This document shows positions 45,622-55,898 of a DNA stretch of 64,000 nt, in pieces. The DNA is from Candidatus Peribacteria bacterium (GTDB lineage: Bacteria > Patescibacteriota > Gracilibacteria > UBA1369 > LOWO2-01-FULL-3), in contig CALRGV010000004.1 in NCBI GenBank assembly GCA_943358175.1, positions 43,098-107,097 on the forward strand, given 5' to 3'. Both the position numbers and the translations under genes were made by a program. Under the pieces are notes generated by a model. That model ran no database searches, was not told the DNA's origin, and saw only the letters and a list, made by a program, of their open reading frames with translations. Positions within the stretch are counted from its first letter, which is position 1. Each line of letters opens with the position of its first letter.

Positions 45622-47211
45622 ATGAAACTACTACGATTAATTGGCCTTTCACTGGCGGTTGTCGTGGTAGTTTTTGGTTGTGGGAGAATCGGTGGCGAAG
45701 AAGAAAAACTGAAAATTACTTATACCTATCCGGGTGACGTGGAAATGTGGGATCATATTTTCAAAGTAAAGGATCCTTATAAATTTGAGAGCGTGCCGCT
45801 GGGTGTAATTTTGCCACACCATTTAATTGTGGCTGAAGAGCTGACTGAATTTTATTCGGGGCTTAGCGTTGTGACTAAACCAAAGCTGGTGGTTGTGATC
45901 AGTCCAAATCATTATCAAGATGGTGCTGCCGATATTCAAACCTGCCGGAATTGCGAATTCCAAACAACAAATGGATCGGTGGAGCTGGAGGATGGTTTTG
46001 GCAGAAGTTTAGTAGATGCTGGAATTGCCGATTTTGAAGATGAAACTTTTATTAAAGAGCATGGAGTTTATAATCATGCGCCATATATTAAGAAGTTTTT
46101 TCCGAAAGCTGAAATTGTACCCATTGTTTTAAAATGGAAAATGCCAAAAGAAAAGGTGGAGTCCCTGGCTGAATGGTTAAATGAAAATTTGCCGGTAGAT
46201 TCGTTAGTCGTGGCAAGCGTGGATTTTTCTCATTACATTCCCGTGGAAGCGGCGGATTTCCATGACCATTCGTCGTATGCGACAATTAAAAATTTTGATT
46301 ATGACAACGTGCATGATCTGGAAGTTGACTCCCCTTCTTCAATTTATGCCGTGCTAAAGTTTATGGAAAAGCGTGGCTATAAAAACGCGGAAAGATTTGC
46401 GCATACAAATTTGCAGGACTATGTGTCTCATCGTGAGTCTACTACCAGTCATCAATTTTTTAGTTTTACTAAAGGCGAGGTGGCTGGGGTGAAAAGTGTG
46501 ACTATAGGGAGCTTTGGAAATATGCCCGAAGACAACGAGTTAGGACTAAATAAAGGCTGGTTTTGGGATATTAATAAAAAAGATTTAGGAGGTGAAGGAA
46601 TTCTTAAATTTCTGAGAGATTTGAGAGGTGAAGAAGATAGATTTTTAGCTGGAAGTGATTTTCTGGTTTTTGATTTGGAAGACGAGAAATGCAGAGTGGA
46701 GGAACAAAATTATTTAAAAATTGCTTTCTGTGAATTCAGTGAAGTAGAGAGTGAGAAAAATTTAGCAGAGCAGTTGAAAAAAATTAAAAAGGAAAAAAAT
46801 ATGGCCGATGCGGTCTATGTACTATATCAATTTAAAGATGGAGATAGGCCAAGTTTAACTCAACAGGCTTTGGCTGAAAAATTCACCGAGGCGGGTGTGG
46901 ATATTTTTATTGGAAGAGGTTTGGAAGAAATTTCTCCAATTAAAATTTATAAAAAATCCTTGATTTTTTATTCCCTGGGAGATTTATTGAATAATGCCGC
47001 TGTCAAAACCAGTAATGGTCTGAGTACTGGAATTGTTGTTACGCCGAACAGTTTTTTTGTTTATTTATTTCCGCTAATAATTACAGACGGATATCCAAAA
47101 TTATTGGATTTTGAGCAGCGAGCGGATTTTCTGAAAAACTTTGTTAAAAATGTTTCTGCGGATTTGATTAAAGTGGATGAGAAAAAAATGCTGGTGGAAA
47201 TTAAAAGATAA
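45622..47211 (+). CDS. Lipoprotein: Memo-family domain fused to a CapA-like metallophosphatase domain
   Basis: VVVISPNHYQDGA...VVASVDFSHYI...HRESTTSHQFFSF (Memo/AmmeMemoRadiSam B); ADAVYVLYQFKDGDRPSLTQQALAEKFTEAGVDIFIGRGLEEISPIKIYKKSLIFYSLGDLL (CapA-like). Confidence 0.8.
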   Translation: MKLLRLIGLSLAVVVVVFGCGRIGGEEEKLKITYTYPGDVEMWDHIFKVKDPYKFESVPLGVILPHHLIVAEELTEFYSGLSVVTKPKLVVVISPNHYQDGAADIQTCRNCEFQTTNGSVELEDGFGRSLVDAGIADFEDETFIKEHGVYNHAPYIKKFFPKAEIVPIVLKWKMPKEKVESLAEWLNENLPVDSLVVASVDFSHYIPVEAADFHDHSSYATIKNFDYDNVHDLEVDSPSSIYAVLKFMEKRGYKNAERFAHTNLQDYVSHRESTTSHQFFSFTKGEVAGVKSVTIGSFGNMPEDNELGLNKGWFWDINKKDLGGEGILKFLRDLRGEEDRFLAGSDFLVFDLEDEKCRVEEQNYLKIAFCEFSEVESEKNLAEQLKKIKKEKNMADAVYVLYQFKDGDRPSLTQQALAEKFTEAGVDIFIGRGLEEISPIKIYKKSLIFYSLGDLLNNAAVKTSNGLSTGIVVTPNSFFVYLFPLIITDGYPKLLDFEQRADFLKNFVKNVSADLIKVDEKKMLVEIKR

Positions 47212-47286
47212 AAAGAAAATCAATGCCCCCTCGTTTGCACTCGGGGCTGAAATCTGCTAGATTTCCGTGGGCTTAACAATTTTAAA

Positions 47287-47820
47287 ATGAAGAAACTTTT
47301 AAATACTATTTTAATTATTTGTGCACTTTTTTCTTTAGCTGCCTGTAGCAATTCAGATAAGGCAGCTGAGGATGCTGAAAAACAGGCTGAGATTCAAAAA
47401 CAGGTAGATGAGTTGAAGGAACAAGTAAGTAAATTAAGGGATGAACAAGCTGGAGTGATTCACACACCACTGGCTGAGAAATTAGTAAAGAAGACAGAAA
47501 AAATTGAGGAAAAAACTGTCGTGAAAGATACCAATTTAATAACAATTGATACACCGAAAGATAAAGCTGATGTTTCCGGAAATTTGGTGAATTTCGAAGG
47601 GACTGTTACGGCGGGAGCTACCAAAATCGTGGCTAAATCAAGCGCTGATAATGATCCTTATACATTACAAAGTTTCAAGGCCGGTGCTACAAAATTTAAT
47701 TACAAGGCGAGTCTGAATTTCAAAAACTTAAAGTTGGGTCAGAATACTTTTGAGTTCACAGCCTACTTTAAAGATGGTTCTACAAAAATGGCAAATGTAG
47801 CGATCAATTTCTCTAAATAA
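47287..47820 (+). CDS. Lipoprotein sharing the LITIDTPKD beta domain with 44367..45608
   Basis: Lipobox FSLAAC; coiled-coil then LITIDTPKDKADVSGNLVNFEGTV. Confidence 0.78.
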   Translation: MKKLLNTILIICALFSLAACSNSDKAAEDAEKQAEIQKQVDELKEQVSKLRDEQAGVIHTPLAEKLVKKTEKIEEKTVVKDTNLITIDTPKDKADVSGNLVNFEGTVTAGATKIVAKSSADNDPYTLQSFKAGATKFNYKASLNFKNLKLGQNTFEFTAYFKDGSTKMANVAINFSK

Positions 47821-47825
47821 AACTC

Positions 47826-49613
47826 ATGTCGATTATAAAAGTTTTACCGGAGAGTCTGATCAATCAAATTGCGGCTGGAGAGGTTGTTGAAAGACCGGCC
47901 AGTGTAGTGAAGGAATTGGTGGAAAATAGCATTGATGCGGGCGCGAAAAATATTGTGGTAGAGCTGAAAGATGCTGGTAAAAGTTTCATAAAAATTATTG
48001 ATGATGGTTTTGGTATGACACCGGAAGACCTGGAGTTGGCTTTGCAAAGACATGCGACCAGTAAAATTCGTGACGAGTCTGATTTATGGAAAATTCGTAC
48101 AATGGGCTTTCGTGGCGAAGCCCTGGCGAGTATTTCCTCAGTGTCAAAAATGGTTATTCGCAGCAAAACGGCTGATGACCTATCCGGCATGGAGATTCAA
48201 ATAGTGGGCGGTGAAATAAAGGTAAAACAGGAAGTGGGAATGGCCTCCGGAACTCAAATAGAGGTCTATGATTTATTTTTTAATACTCCGGCGCGTCAGA
48301 AGTATTTGAAGCAAGAAAGCACTGAACTAAGCCATATTACGAGTACAGTGAACACCATTGCCCTGGCTCATCCGGAACTTTCTTTCAAGCTGGTGCATAA
48401 TGAAAAGGTAATTTTTGATTTGGTGAGAAGCAGTGACTTGATTTCAAGAGTGGCGGATATATTCGGCAAAGCTACGTCCGAGGCGATGCTACCGGTGTTT
48501 TATGGTGGTAGTGCCTTCCAAATTGAGGGATTTATCGGCAAACCTTTGCTGAGTCGCAGCACCACTCAGCACCAATATTTTTTCGTGAATGGCAGACCTA
48601 TTCAGCATTTTCTTTTGGCGAATACTATTAAGACCGCTTTTCATTCAATGTTGATGGAGAATAAGAAGCCGGTTTTTATTTTGAGTATTAAAATTGATCC
48701 CGCTTTGATTGACGTGAATGTGCATCCGAGAAAAACTGAAATTCGTTTTGAGGATCAACAAACTTTGATAAAGGTGGTTTATGGTTGCGTTAAAACCGCT
48801 TTGGAAAAAAATATTTTAATTCCAAAAGGGTTTACGGAATCGCAGAGATATATGTCGGATAGTTTTCCGAAGGACGCAGGGAATGGGCGGAATTTTGGAA
48901 TTAGTGGAGAACAAAACGAGCCACTTTTTGATAGTAGAAGTCTGCCTGGACAGACTTTTCAAAGTCAGGACATGGGACAAGTTTTATGGGATAAAAGAGA
49001 ACCCGGAGGAGTGAAGGAGAATCAGCCGGAGCAAAGATTCAACATGAAACCTATAGTACAAATATTTAATTCCTACATCGTTGCAGAAAATGAAAATGGA
49101 CTGGTTTTGATTGATCAGCACGCGGCACATGAGCGTGTGCGATATGAAGAATTGATTGCGCAATTTGAGAATCAGGAAAAATCCGTGCAGCCTTTATTGA
49201 TGGCTCTACAGATGGAATTGAGCAATGAAGAAGTGGCTTTGATTAAAGAAAATATGGATATTTTCAATGGACTGGGTTTTGAAATTGAGCCGTTTGGTGG
49301 AAATACTTTTGTGTTGCATGCCGTACCCGTGTTTTTGGCGAAAGAGAATATGGAAGAAGTGATAAAAGGTGTGCTTGATGACATTCTAAATCAAAAAAGT
49401 ACTTCAAAGATGCATGGGCGCAGAGAAGAAATGCTGACTTATATGTCCTGCAGAAGTGCTATAAAATTTGGCCAGAAGATAAGCCTCCTGGAAATGCAGG
49501 CACTACTTATGCAGATGGAAAAACTGGAAAGGCCATACACTTGCCCGCACGGTAGGCCGACAATGGTTTCCCTGACTCTAGACGAACTCGGAAAAATGTT
49601 TGGCAGAAAATAG
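47826..49613 (+). CDS. mutL: DNA mismatch repair protein MutL
   Basis: IKVLPESLINQIAAGEVVERPASVVKELVENSIDAGA; C-terminal YTCPHGRPTMVSLT. Confidence 0.97.
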   Translation: MSIIKVLPESLINQIAAGEVVERPASVVKELVENSIDAGAKNIVVELKDAGKSFIKIIDDGFGMTPEDLELALQRHATSKIRDESDLWKIRTMGFRGEALASISSVSKMVIRSKTADDLSGMEIQIVGGEIKVKQEVGMASGTQIEVYDLFFNTPARQKYLKQESTELSHITSTVNTIALAHPELSFKLVHNEKVIFDLVRSSDLISRVADIFGKATSEAMLPVFYGGSAFQIEGFIGKPLLSRSTTQHQYFFVNGRPIQHFLLANTIKTAFHSMLMENKKPVFILSIKIDPALIDVNVHPRKTEIRFEDQQTLIKVVYGCVKTALEKNILIPKGFTESQRYMSDSFPKDAGNGRNFGISGEQNEPLFDSRSLPGQTFQSQDMGQVLWDKREPGGVKENQPEQRFNMKPIVQIFNSYIVAENENGLVLIDQHAAHERVRYEELIAQFENQEKSVQPLLMALQMELSNEEVALIKENMDIFNGLGFEIEPFGGNTFVLHAVPVFLAKENMEEVIKGVLDDILNQKSTSKMHGRREEMLTYMSCRSAIKFGQKISLLEMQALLMQMEKLERPYTCPHGRPTMVSLTLDELGKMFGRK

Positions 49614-49735
49614 AGAGTGCCGGATTAGCACCATCTACTTCGTTGAAAGAAAAATTTTGATCCTCATTTACCTGCAGTAAACTCCGGTCAAAATTTTCCT
49701 TCCGCCTCGTATCTGGTACTAATCCGGCACTCTCT
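49612..49735. repeat. Composite stem-loop element 2 (22 nt terminal inverted repeats)
   Basis: AGAGAGTGCCGGATTAGCACCA (49612-49633) versus TGGTACTAATCCGGCACTCTCT (49714-49735), 21/22 complementary; core motifs shared with 8591..8736. Confidence 0.8.
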
Positions 49736-49752
49736 TCTGATTGCGGATTAAT

Positions 49753-51891
49753 TTATTTCTTCCAAATTCCTGAGAAGTAGCGATCGTAGACGAGATTTGT
49801 AGGATAGATAATCTCGGTAGCGGAATTGATTCTGGCTTCTTTTGGATAGACTGAAAGATTTTCAATTTCAGGATCGGTATGAACGGTTTTAGTGAAGATG
49901 CTGCCGCGACTGCCCGGCTGCTTGTCGGCGATTAATTTGTAATTGGCAGCGGCGTTGTTTAAATCTAAGAGAAAAGGTAGACGATACTTTAAACGCAAAT
50001 AGGCAGTCTTGCCGGCTGTTACTTCCATAGTTGTAAAAAAGTAGCTTTTCTTCACATCCTTATCGTATTCCAGCGAAAGATTTGGATCGGTGGAATTCAG
50101 CAAAATACTTCCCTCGGGGACATAAATTTTTATTAAATTTTTATTCCTTCCCCTACCTAAAATATCTATCAAATAATCAGGCATTTCACTAAAACCATAG
50201 CTCTGCAAAATCTTTTTCCATTGGCTGTAAACGGCATCAGTCCATTGATGCTTACGTTTGATAGTTACTTCATCCGTAAGGTTTCCACTCTTATCTATGT
50301 AGGTATCATGAAGAATATTTTCTTCCATAAAAAGATCCGACTTAGTGCCTCCGGCGGAAAAATTGATTACACTCAGATAGTCCTCATCCGGCTTGTTTTG
50401 GTACATGCGACCACTCACGCCCAAAGAGTCAAAAAATCCTTCTATCTCAGCGTCCGCGGAATACATCATGACGTGCTTTTGCTGAATAGCTTTATAAAGA
50501 TTTGAACCAACCTTGCTAATATTTTCCTCTTTCATTATTTCCTTTTGAAAAGCCGGAATAAAAACTTTTAAAATGTGTTTGGGATCTACAGGTCCCCAGA
50601 TTTTTCCTTCGATCACATAGCTCAAAAGGAGGTTATAATTTTCAGAATTTAATTTGCCAAAATTACCAACTTGGATAGGCCCAGTAATGTCCAACATACC
50701 CTGTAATAAGCCCTGATTGATAGCAATGACGGTATCTACCGTGGGACCTCCTTCCTTGGACAAAAACCACTTAGCCTTGGCAGCCGTAGTGGGAAAATCG
50801 GCGGAATAATTACTGTCGCGAAAACGCCAATTTCCTGTGAATTTTTTCATATAATCCGGTGGTTCAATAACCTGTTTATATGAGCCATCAATATCGTACA
50901 CATCATGAATGCTTGTTGTTTTGATAATTCCCTTATCAACATCTATAATCGCATAACTGCCAATGAACCCCCCCGAAGGCCTTATCTCATTATTATTCTG
51001 CAAAAGGATGAGGTAGCGATGTGGGGATTGATCGCCGAGAAGCTTTAGCAAAGCAGGGAAATGACTAGCTGTCGCGTTCAAAGTATCGGCAACGGATTGC
51101 ACCTGACTTTTCACAGCTGAGACGCGTGGAGCTATTTCGCCGGGGAGATTGCTTTCTTTCACCGTAGCCAATTCCTGAGAGGCCAAATTTATTTCCTCAA
51201 TGGCAAAATTTGTTTTATTCAAGCCATCTCTGAGTGTATCCGTGAGAGAGGGGCCGGTGCCGGTGGGATTATTGTTTTTGGAAACAAAATAAAGTGGAAT
51301 TTTATTAAATTCTTCCAGAGCTTCTAAAAAATAGCTACCCGCCAATGTAAAATGTTCGCCGCCAACTATTAGGGCTTTTACGCTGGAGCCGATGTTGTTT
51401 TGAGTGCTGTAGTAGGATTTATCCGTACTTAGAAACCAGAGTTCGGTTTTGACTTCATCAAAGTTTTTGATAGCTTTTTTAAAGGCCTCCGAAGCATTAT
51501 CGAACTGAGTTTTACTCGCGCTTTTACCGGCATCCATTAGCAAAGAATATCCTTGATAAGCTTCGCTGGAAATATTTTTTTCTATCCTTTTGGTTGTGTA
51601 ATAAACGTTTACAGTATTTACTAATAAGATTATCAGAAAGCCAAAAAAACCAATTTTTAAAAGATTTCCAAGGTGTTTTGGTGGATGAAAATTTTCTCCT
51701 CTGACGTAAATAAAATGTTTTTCGCTGCTTGATTTTAGATCGCGGACTTCATTGATCGGAGTGTGTTTTTTGTAGAGTTTATGCTGTTTTTCTTTCAAAA
51801 TCTCACCTTCCAAGTGACTCTTTTTATGAGCTTTCAAATTAATATCGTTGATTTGATTTTCCGACTTTATGTCCTGAAGTTTTTTGGACAT
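49753..51891 (-). CDS. DUF4012 domain membrane protein
   Basis: HRYLILLQNNNEIRPSGGFIGSYAIIDVDKGIIKTTSIHDVYDIDG. Confidence 0.88.
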   Translation of the reverse strand: MSKKLQDIKSENQINDINLKAHKKSHLEGEILKEKQHKLYKKHTPINEVRDLKSSSEKHFIYVRGENFHPPKHLGNLLKIGFFGFLIILLVNTVNVYYTTKRIEKNISSEAYQGYSLLMDAGKSASKTQFDNASEAFKKAIKNFDEVKTELWFLSTDKSYYSTQNNIGSSVKALIVGGEHFTLAGSYFLEALEEFNKIPLYFVSKNNNPTGTGPSLTDTLRDGLNKTNFAIEEINLASQELATVKESNLPGEIAPRVSAVKSQVQSVADTLNATASHFPALLKLLGDQSPHRYLILLQNNNEIRPSGGFIGSYAIIDVDKGIIKTTSIHDVYDIDGSYKQVIEPPDYMKKFTGNWRFRDSNYSADFPTTAAKAKWFLSKEGGPTVDTVIAINQGLLQGMLDITGPIQVGNFGKLNSENYNLLLSYVIEGKIWGPVDPKHILKVFIPAFQKEIMKEENISKVGSNLYKAIQQKHVMMYSADAEIEGFFDSLGVSGRMYQNKPDEDYLSVINFSAGGTKSDLFMEENILHDTYIDKSGNLTDEVTIKRKHQWTDAVYSQWKKILQSYGFSEMPDYLIDILGRGRNKNLIKIYVPEGSILLNSTDPNLSLEYDKDVKKSYFFTTMEVTAGKTAYLRLKYRLPFLLDLNNAAANYKLIADKQPGSRGSIFTKTVHTDPEIENLSVYPKEARINSATEIIYPTNLVYDRYFSGIWKK

Positions 51892-51894
51892 GCA

Positions 51895-53661
51895 TCACTT
51901 GATATGCAAATAATTTATCGTCACTATTCCGTCGTTAAAATAATTTTTACCTGAGCTGAAAGAAGATATTATTCCAAGAGCCTTTGGCAAGCTGTCCTTT
52001 TTAAATACGAGAGGCAAAATTCCATCAAGATCGAAGAAGCTAACTTCATCCGAACCTTTAATTACAGGCTGTATATCGTTGATAAATCTTTCGGTTGAAC
52101 TCAAACTTTCTCCCTGACCTTTCATTAAATCAATGGTTGATTTGATAGAATCCAAGTCATTACAAACAACCGCCAAGTTATCTACAATGGAGTAGTAAAT
52201 ACTTCTGTTTTGTTTGCCCATTTTTAATTCGTAAACAATGGTATTTTTGTAAGTACTTTCTGTTTTCGTAATTTCTTCCGGAGCGGCTACAATCTCTTTT
52301 CCCACGGTACCATCAGGTAAAGTGTGCTCAACAACTTTTGGCTCAAAAACTCCGCCATATCTGGCAAAATTGGTGGCAAGCTGTTGGATTTTAATGGCAT
52401 CTGTTTGGGTAGGTTCTAAGCCAAAAACCAGCTTATAAATACTTTTATCGTTTGGTTTTTCAATAGAGAGGGCAAGTTCATTTTTGAAAAGAGGCAGAAT
52501 GTCGTCTTTAAAATCAGTGTCCTTGCCAAAATATTTTTGAGTGGAACTTTGTAAAAGCTGATCCACGAGTATACGGCCGGAATCATCTACCCCGGTAAAA
52601 GTGGAAAGTATTTTTTGCAATTCGGTTTCGAGATTTTGGCCACCCCAGAATGCCAAGGTGTTCTTTGGTAAATAAGCCGCGAGACCGGCATTATATTTTT
52701 TCTCAAAAGAAAGGTAAGAGGCATTATTGGAATTATCCCCATCAAGCGTGAGAAAAGTCTGGATGGCAAAATTCTTATCCAGCGCGATCAAGGCTGCCCC
52801 CTCGGAATCAAAGGCTTTGAGTAGTGGCTTAACCATGGCGATAGAAACGCCGGATTGATTCAAAAATGGCAACTTGTGCAAGAAATTGTCGCTGAGCTGA
52901 TCAAAATTAACATATAAAAAAGCTGTGCGATTTAAAGGAAGATTATTGTCAACTTTGCGATATTGAGGAGTGGAGTAAAGTTTTTGATTAGCGCTGCTTT
53001 GCACGTCAATAAGCTGAAAAATCGCCTGCTCGCTCGGACTGGCAATAAGATAATTATTGAGGAAAGTTATGTATTTATCGCCTCCTGGAAGTTTGACGTT
53101 ATAGGTTTTGTGACCGGTGTAAATGTTTTCGATAGGATTATATCTTTGCAGAAATTTTTCAACATTGGTTTGACTCAAAACTTCGGCAAAATATAATTCA
53201 TAAACAATATTTGTCTCTTTTGAGGAATTCATATAAGCAATACCAGCCTCTCTACCAAGCCAAGGTTTCGCATCCGTCTCATAAACCAAACTGAAAAAAG
53301 TTTCAGCGAATTTAATCAGACTCTCCTTGCTATAGTCGGGATGATTTTTCAAAAGTTCGAAAGTTTTATTGAGCTGGGTGTGATCAAAATTAGTATTGAT
53401 TTCAATCAAAGCAACTGTGGAATCGGCTGGTAATAATTTGGCTATAGGCTCAGCACGAAAGGCTCTCTCGAAAATCAAATAACCTGCGGCACTCAAAATC
53501 GCCAACATAATAAAAGCCAAAACGCCGCCAAAAAGTTTCCTTTTATTTATTTTGAAACGAGGAGTTTGAGGCTTTTTATTACCTGTTTTAAGCTCTTTTT
53601 CCGACTCACCGGCTTCCACCTGCTGGCGAATTATTTTTTTGGCTTTTGATTTTCTTCCCAT
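51895..53661 (-). CDS. DUF3352-like membrane-anchored protein
   Basis: N-terminal TM; AKLLPADSTVALIEINTNFDHTQLNKTFELL; paired with the DUF4012 gene. Confidence 0.72.
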   Translation of the reverse strand: MGRKSKAKKIIRQQVEAGESEKELKTGNKKPQTPRFKINKRKLFGGVLAFIMLAILSAAGYLIFERAFRAEPIAKLLPADSTVALIEINTNFDHTQLNKTFELLKNHPDYSKESLIKFAETFFSLVYETDAKPWLGREAGIAYMNSSKETNIVYELYFAEVLSQTNVEKFLQRYNPIENIYTGHKTYNVKLPGGDKYITFLNNYLIASPSEQAIFQLIDVQSSANQKLYSTPQYRKVDNNLPLNRTAFLYVNFDQLSDNFLHKLPFLNQSGVSIAMVKPLLKAFDSEGAALIALDKNFAIQTFLTLDGDNSNNASYLSFEKKYNAGLAAYLPKNTLAFWGGQNLETELQKILSTFTGVDDSGRILVDQLLQSSTQKYFGKDTDFKDDILPLFKNELALSIEKPNDKSIYKLVFGLEPTQTDAIKIQQLATNFARYGGVFEPKVVEHTLPDGTVGKEIVAAPEEITKTESTYKNTIVYELKMGKQNRSIYYSIVDNLAVVCNDLDSIKSTIDLMKGQGESLSSTERFINDIQPVIKGSDEVSFFDLDGILPLVFKKDSLPKALGIISSFSSGKNYFNDGIVTINYLHIK

Positions 53662-53852
53662 GGTTCGATTATTGCATATTTAATGGTGGGAGGCAAAGCT
53701 AAGGCGTGTGCCGAGTGGAGTGCGAGGCAAAAGCTTGTATCCTGAAGTTTTTTCTCGTAGAATAAGCCAGCTTAGTAAATTTAATATGATTTCGCTTCGC
53801 TCACTTAGCTCGCCCTTAGGCTCGCTTGAGCGCAAAGCGCTCTGCTGAAAAT

Positions 53853-55712
53853 ATGAAAATTACAGCTAATGAACTCCGCCATTTATTTATAGAATTTTTC
53901 GTAAAAAAGAATGGACATAAAGAAATTCGTGGTTCTTCCTTAATTCCGGAAAATGATCCTACGGTTTTATTTACAACCGCTGGTATGCATCCCTTGGTGC
54001 CATTTTTAATGGGGGAAAAACATCCTTCAGGCACTCGTTTAACTGATGTACAAAAATGTATTCGCACAGATGACATTGAGGAGGTGGGAGACAAGAGTCA
54101 TTTGAGTTTTTTCGAAATGTTGGGAAATTGGTCCCTGGGAGATTATTTCAAAGAGGGGGCGATAAAAATGAGTTTTGATTTTCTGACCAGCGCTAGAGAA
54201 GATGGCGGACTTGGCTTACCCTTAAGTAAATTGGCTTTTACCTGTTTTGCCGGAGATGCGGATGCTCCACGTGATGAAGAGTCTTTTAATATTTGGCGTG
54301 GGCTGGGAGTGAGTGCAGATCGAATCGCGTTTTTACCAAAAAAAGATAACTGGTGGGGACCCGCAGGAAAAACCGGCCCATGCGGTCCGGATACAGAAAT
54401 GTTTTATTGGACAGGAAGTGAGCCGGCACCGGAAAAACATGATCCATCAGACAAGAGATGGGTGGAGATTTGGAATGATGTGTTCATGCAATACAATAAG
54501 CAGGAAGATGGAAGCTTTGTACCTTTAAAACAGCAAAACGTAGATACCGGAATGGGACTGGAAAGAGTTTTGGGAATTATGAATGGTCTGAATTCACCTT
54601 TTGAGACTGAATTATTTGTAGATGTGATTGCGGAAATTAGAACATTGGCAGGATATGGTGAAGCAGATGAATCCAAAATGGTTTCTGAAAAAATTATTGC
54701 GGATCATTTGCGCGCGGCTACTTTTATTTTGGGTGATCCAAGTACCGTAACTCCTTCAAATACAGATCAGGGATATATTCTCCGCAGGCTGATTCGTAGA
54801 GCGATTAGGAATGCTAAAAAATTGGGAATCGCAGGTGAGTTTGCGAGAAAAATTGCCGGAATTGTTGTGAAAAATCATAGCGATTACTACAAAGAATTAG
54901 AAATGAACGCGGAAAGAATTTATGAAGAAATGAGCAAAGAGGAAATTCAATTTGGTCATACTTTGGATAAGGGCTTGGCGATGATTCATAGGGAGTTGGG
55001 AAGAAAGGCTGATCAAAAGGAAAAAGGGGCAAGCGGCCTGGGTGAGGATTTTTGCTTCGAGATGTTTGCCACTTATGGATTCCCAATTGAAATGACGATT
55101 GAGGAATTACAGGAAGCAGGTTGGATTCGTGATGCTGCCGAGAAGGCGATGTTGATCAAGAATTTCGAAGACAATTTCAAAAAACATCAGGAATTATCGC
55201 GAGCCGGTGCGGAAAAAAAGTTTGCCGGAGGGCTTTCCGATCACAGCGAGGAAGTGACAAGATTGCATACGGCTACTCATTTATTGCACAAGGCTTTACG
55301 TAATGTTTTGGGTACGCATGTGGAACAAAGAGGTTCAAATATTACGGCGGAAAGATTGCGCTTCGACTTCTCTCATGGTGAAAAAATGACTGATGCACAA
55401 AAAGCTGAAGTTGAAAGAATTGTGAACGATCAAATCCGCGCAGCTTTACCGGTAAGTTTTGCGGAAATGAGTGTGGCCGAAGCAAAGGCAAAGGGTGCGA
55501 TTGGCTTGTTTGAATCAAAATACGGTGATGTGGTGAAAGTATATACGATGGGTGAGCCGGACAAAAGTACCGTCTTTAGCATGGAAATTTGCGGTGGCCC
55601 ACATGTGAAAAATACATCCGAACTTGGCAGCTTCAAACTCTTGAAAGAAGAAGCTTGTTCAAGCGGAATCAGAAGGATAAAGGCGGTGGTGGGGGCGAAC
55701 CTGCCTGCCTAA
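53853..55712 (+). CDS. alaS: Alanyl-tRNA synthetase, short form lacking the C-Ala region
   Basis: LRHLFIEFFVKKNGHKEIRGSSLIPENDPTVLFTTAGMHPLVPFL; HTATHLLHKALR; ends right after SSGIRRIKAVVG. Confidence 0.93.
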   Translation: MKITANELRHLFIEFFVKKNGHKEIRGSSLIPENDPTVLFTTAGMHPLVPFLMGEKHPSGTRLTDVQKCIRTDDIEEVGDKSHLSFFEMLGNWSLGDYFKEGAIKMSFDFLTSAREDGGLGLPLSKLAFTCFAGDADAPRDEESFNIWRGLGVSADRIAFLPKKDNWWGPAGKTGPCGPDTEMFYWTGSEPAPEKHDPSDKRWVEIWNDVFMQYNKQEDGSFVPLKQQNVDTGMGLERVLGIMNGLNSPFETELFVDVIAEIRTLAGYGEADESKMVSEKIIADHLRAATFILGDPSTVTPSNTDQGYILRRLIRRAIRNAKKLGIAGEFARKIAGIVVKNHSDYYKELEMNAERIYEEMSKEEIQFGHTLDKGLAMIHRELGRKADQKEKGASGLGEDFCFEMFATYGFPIEMTIEELQEAGWIRDAAEKAMLIKNFEDNFKKHQELSRAGAEKKFAGGLSDHSEEVTRLHTATHLLHKALRNVLGTHVEQRGSNITAERLRFDFSHGEKMTDAQKAEVERIVNDQIRAALPVSFAEMSVAEAKAKGAIGLFESKYGDVVKVYTMGEPDKSTVFSMEICGGPHVKNTSELGSFKLLKEEACSSGIRRIKAVVGANLPA

Positions 55713-55898
55713 AGAAACTAAAGTAAAACAATCATGCTTGTTTGCAAGTTCTGTTTTTACGAATTTAGAATTAATTTAGGAAAATTTTAACTTTGGTTGC
55801 TATGGTCTAAGCAATCGCTGATTTTTGTCATACAATTGTTGTACTTTTAACAGATTTATGTTAAACTTAAGATAATCTTAAGATTAACATTAAACTCT

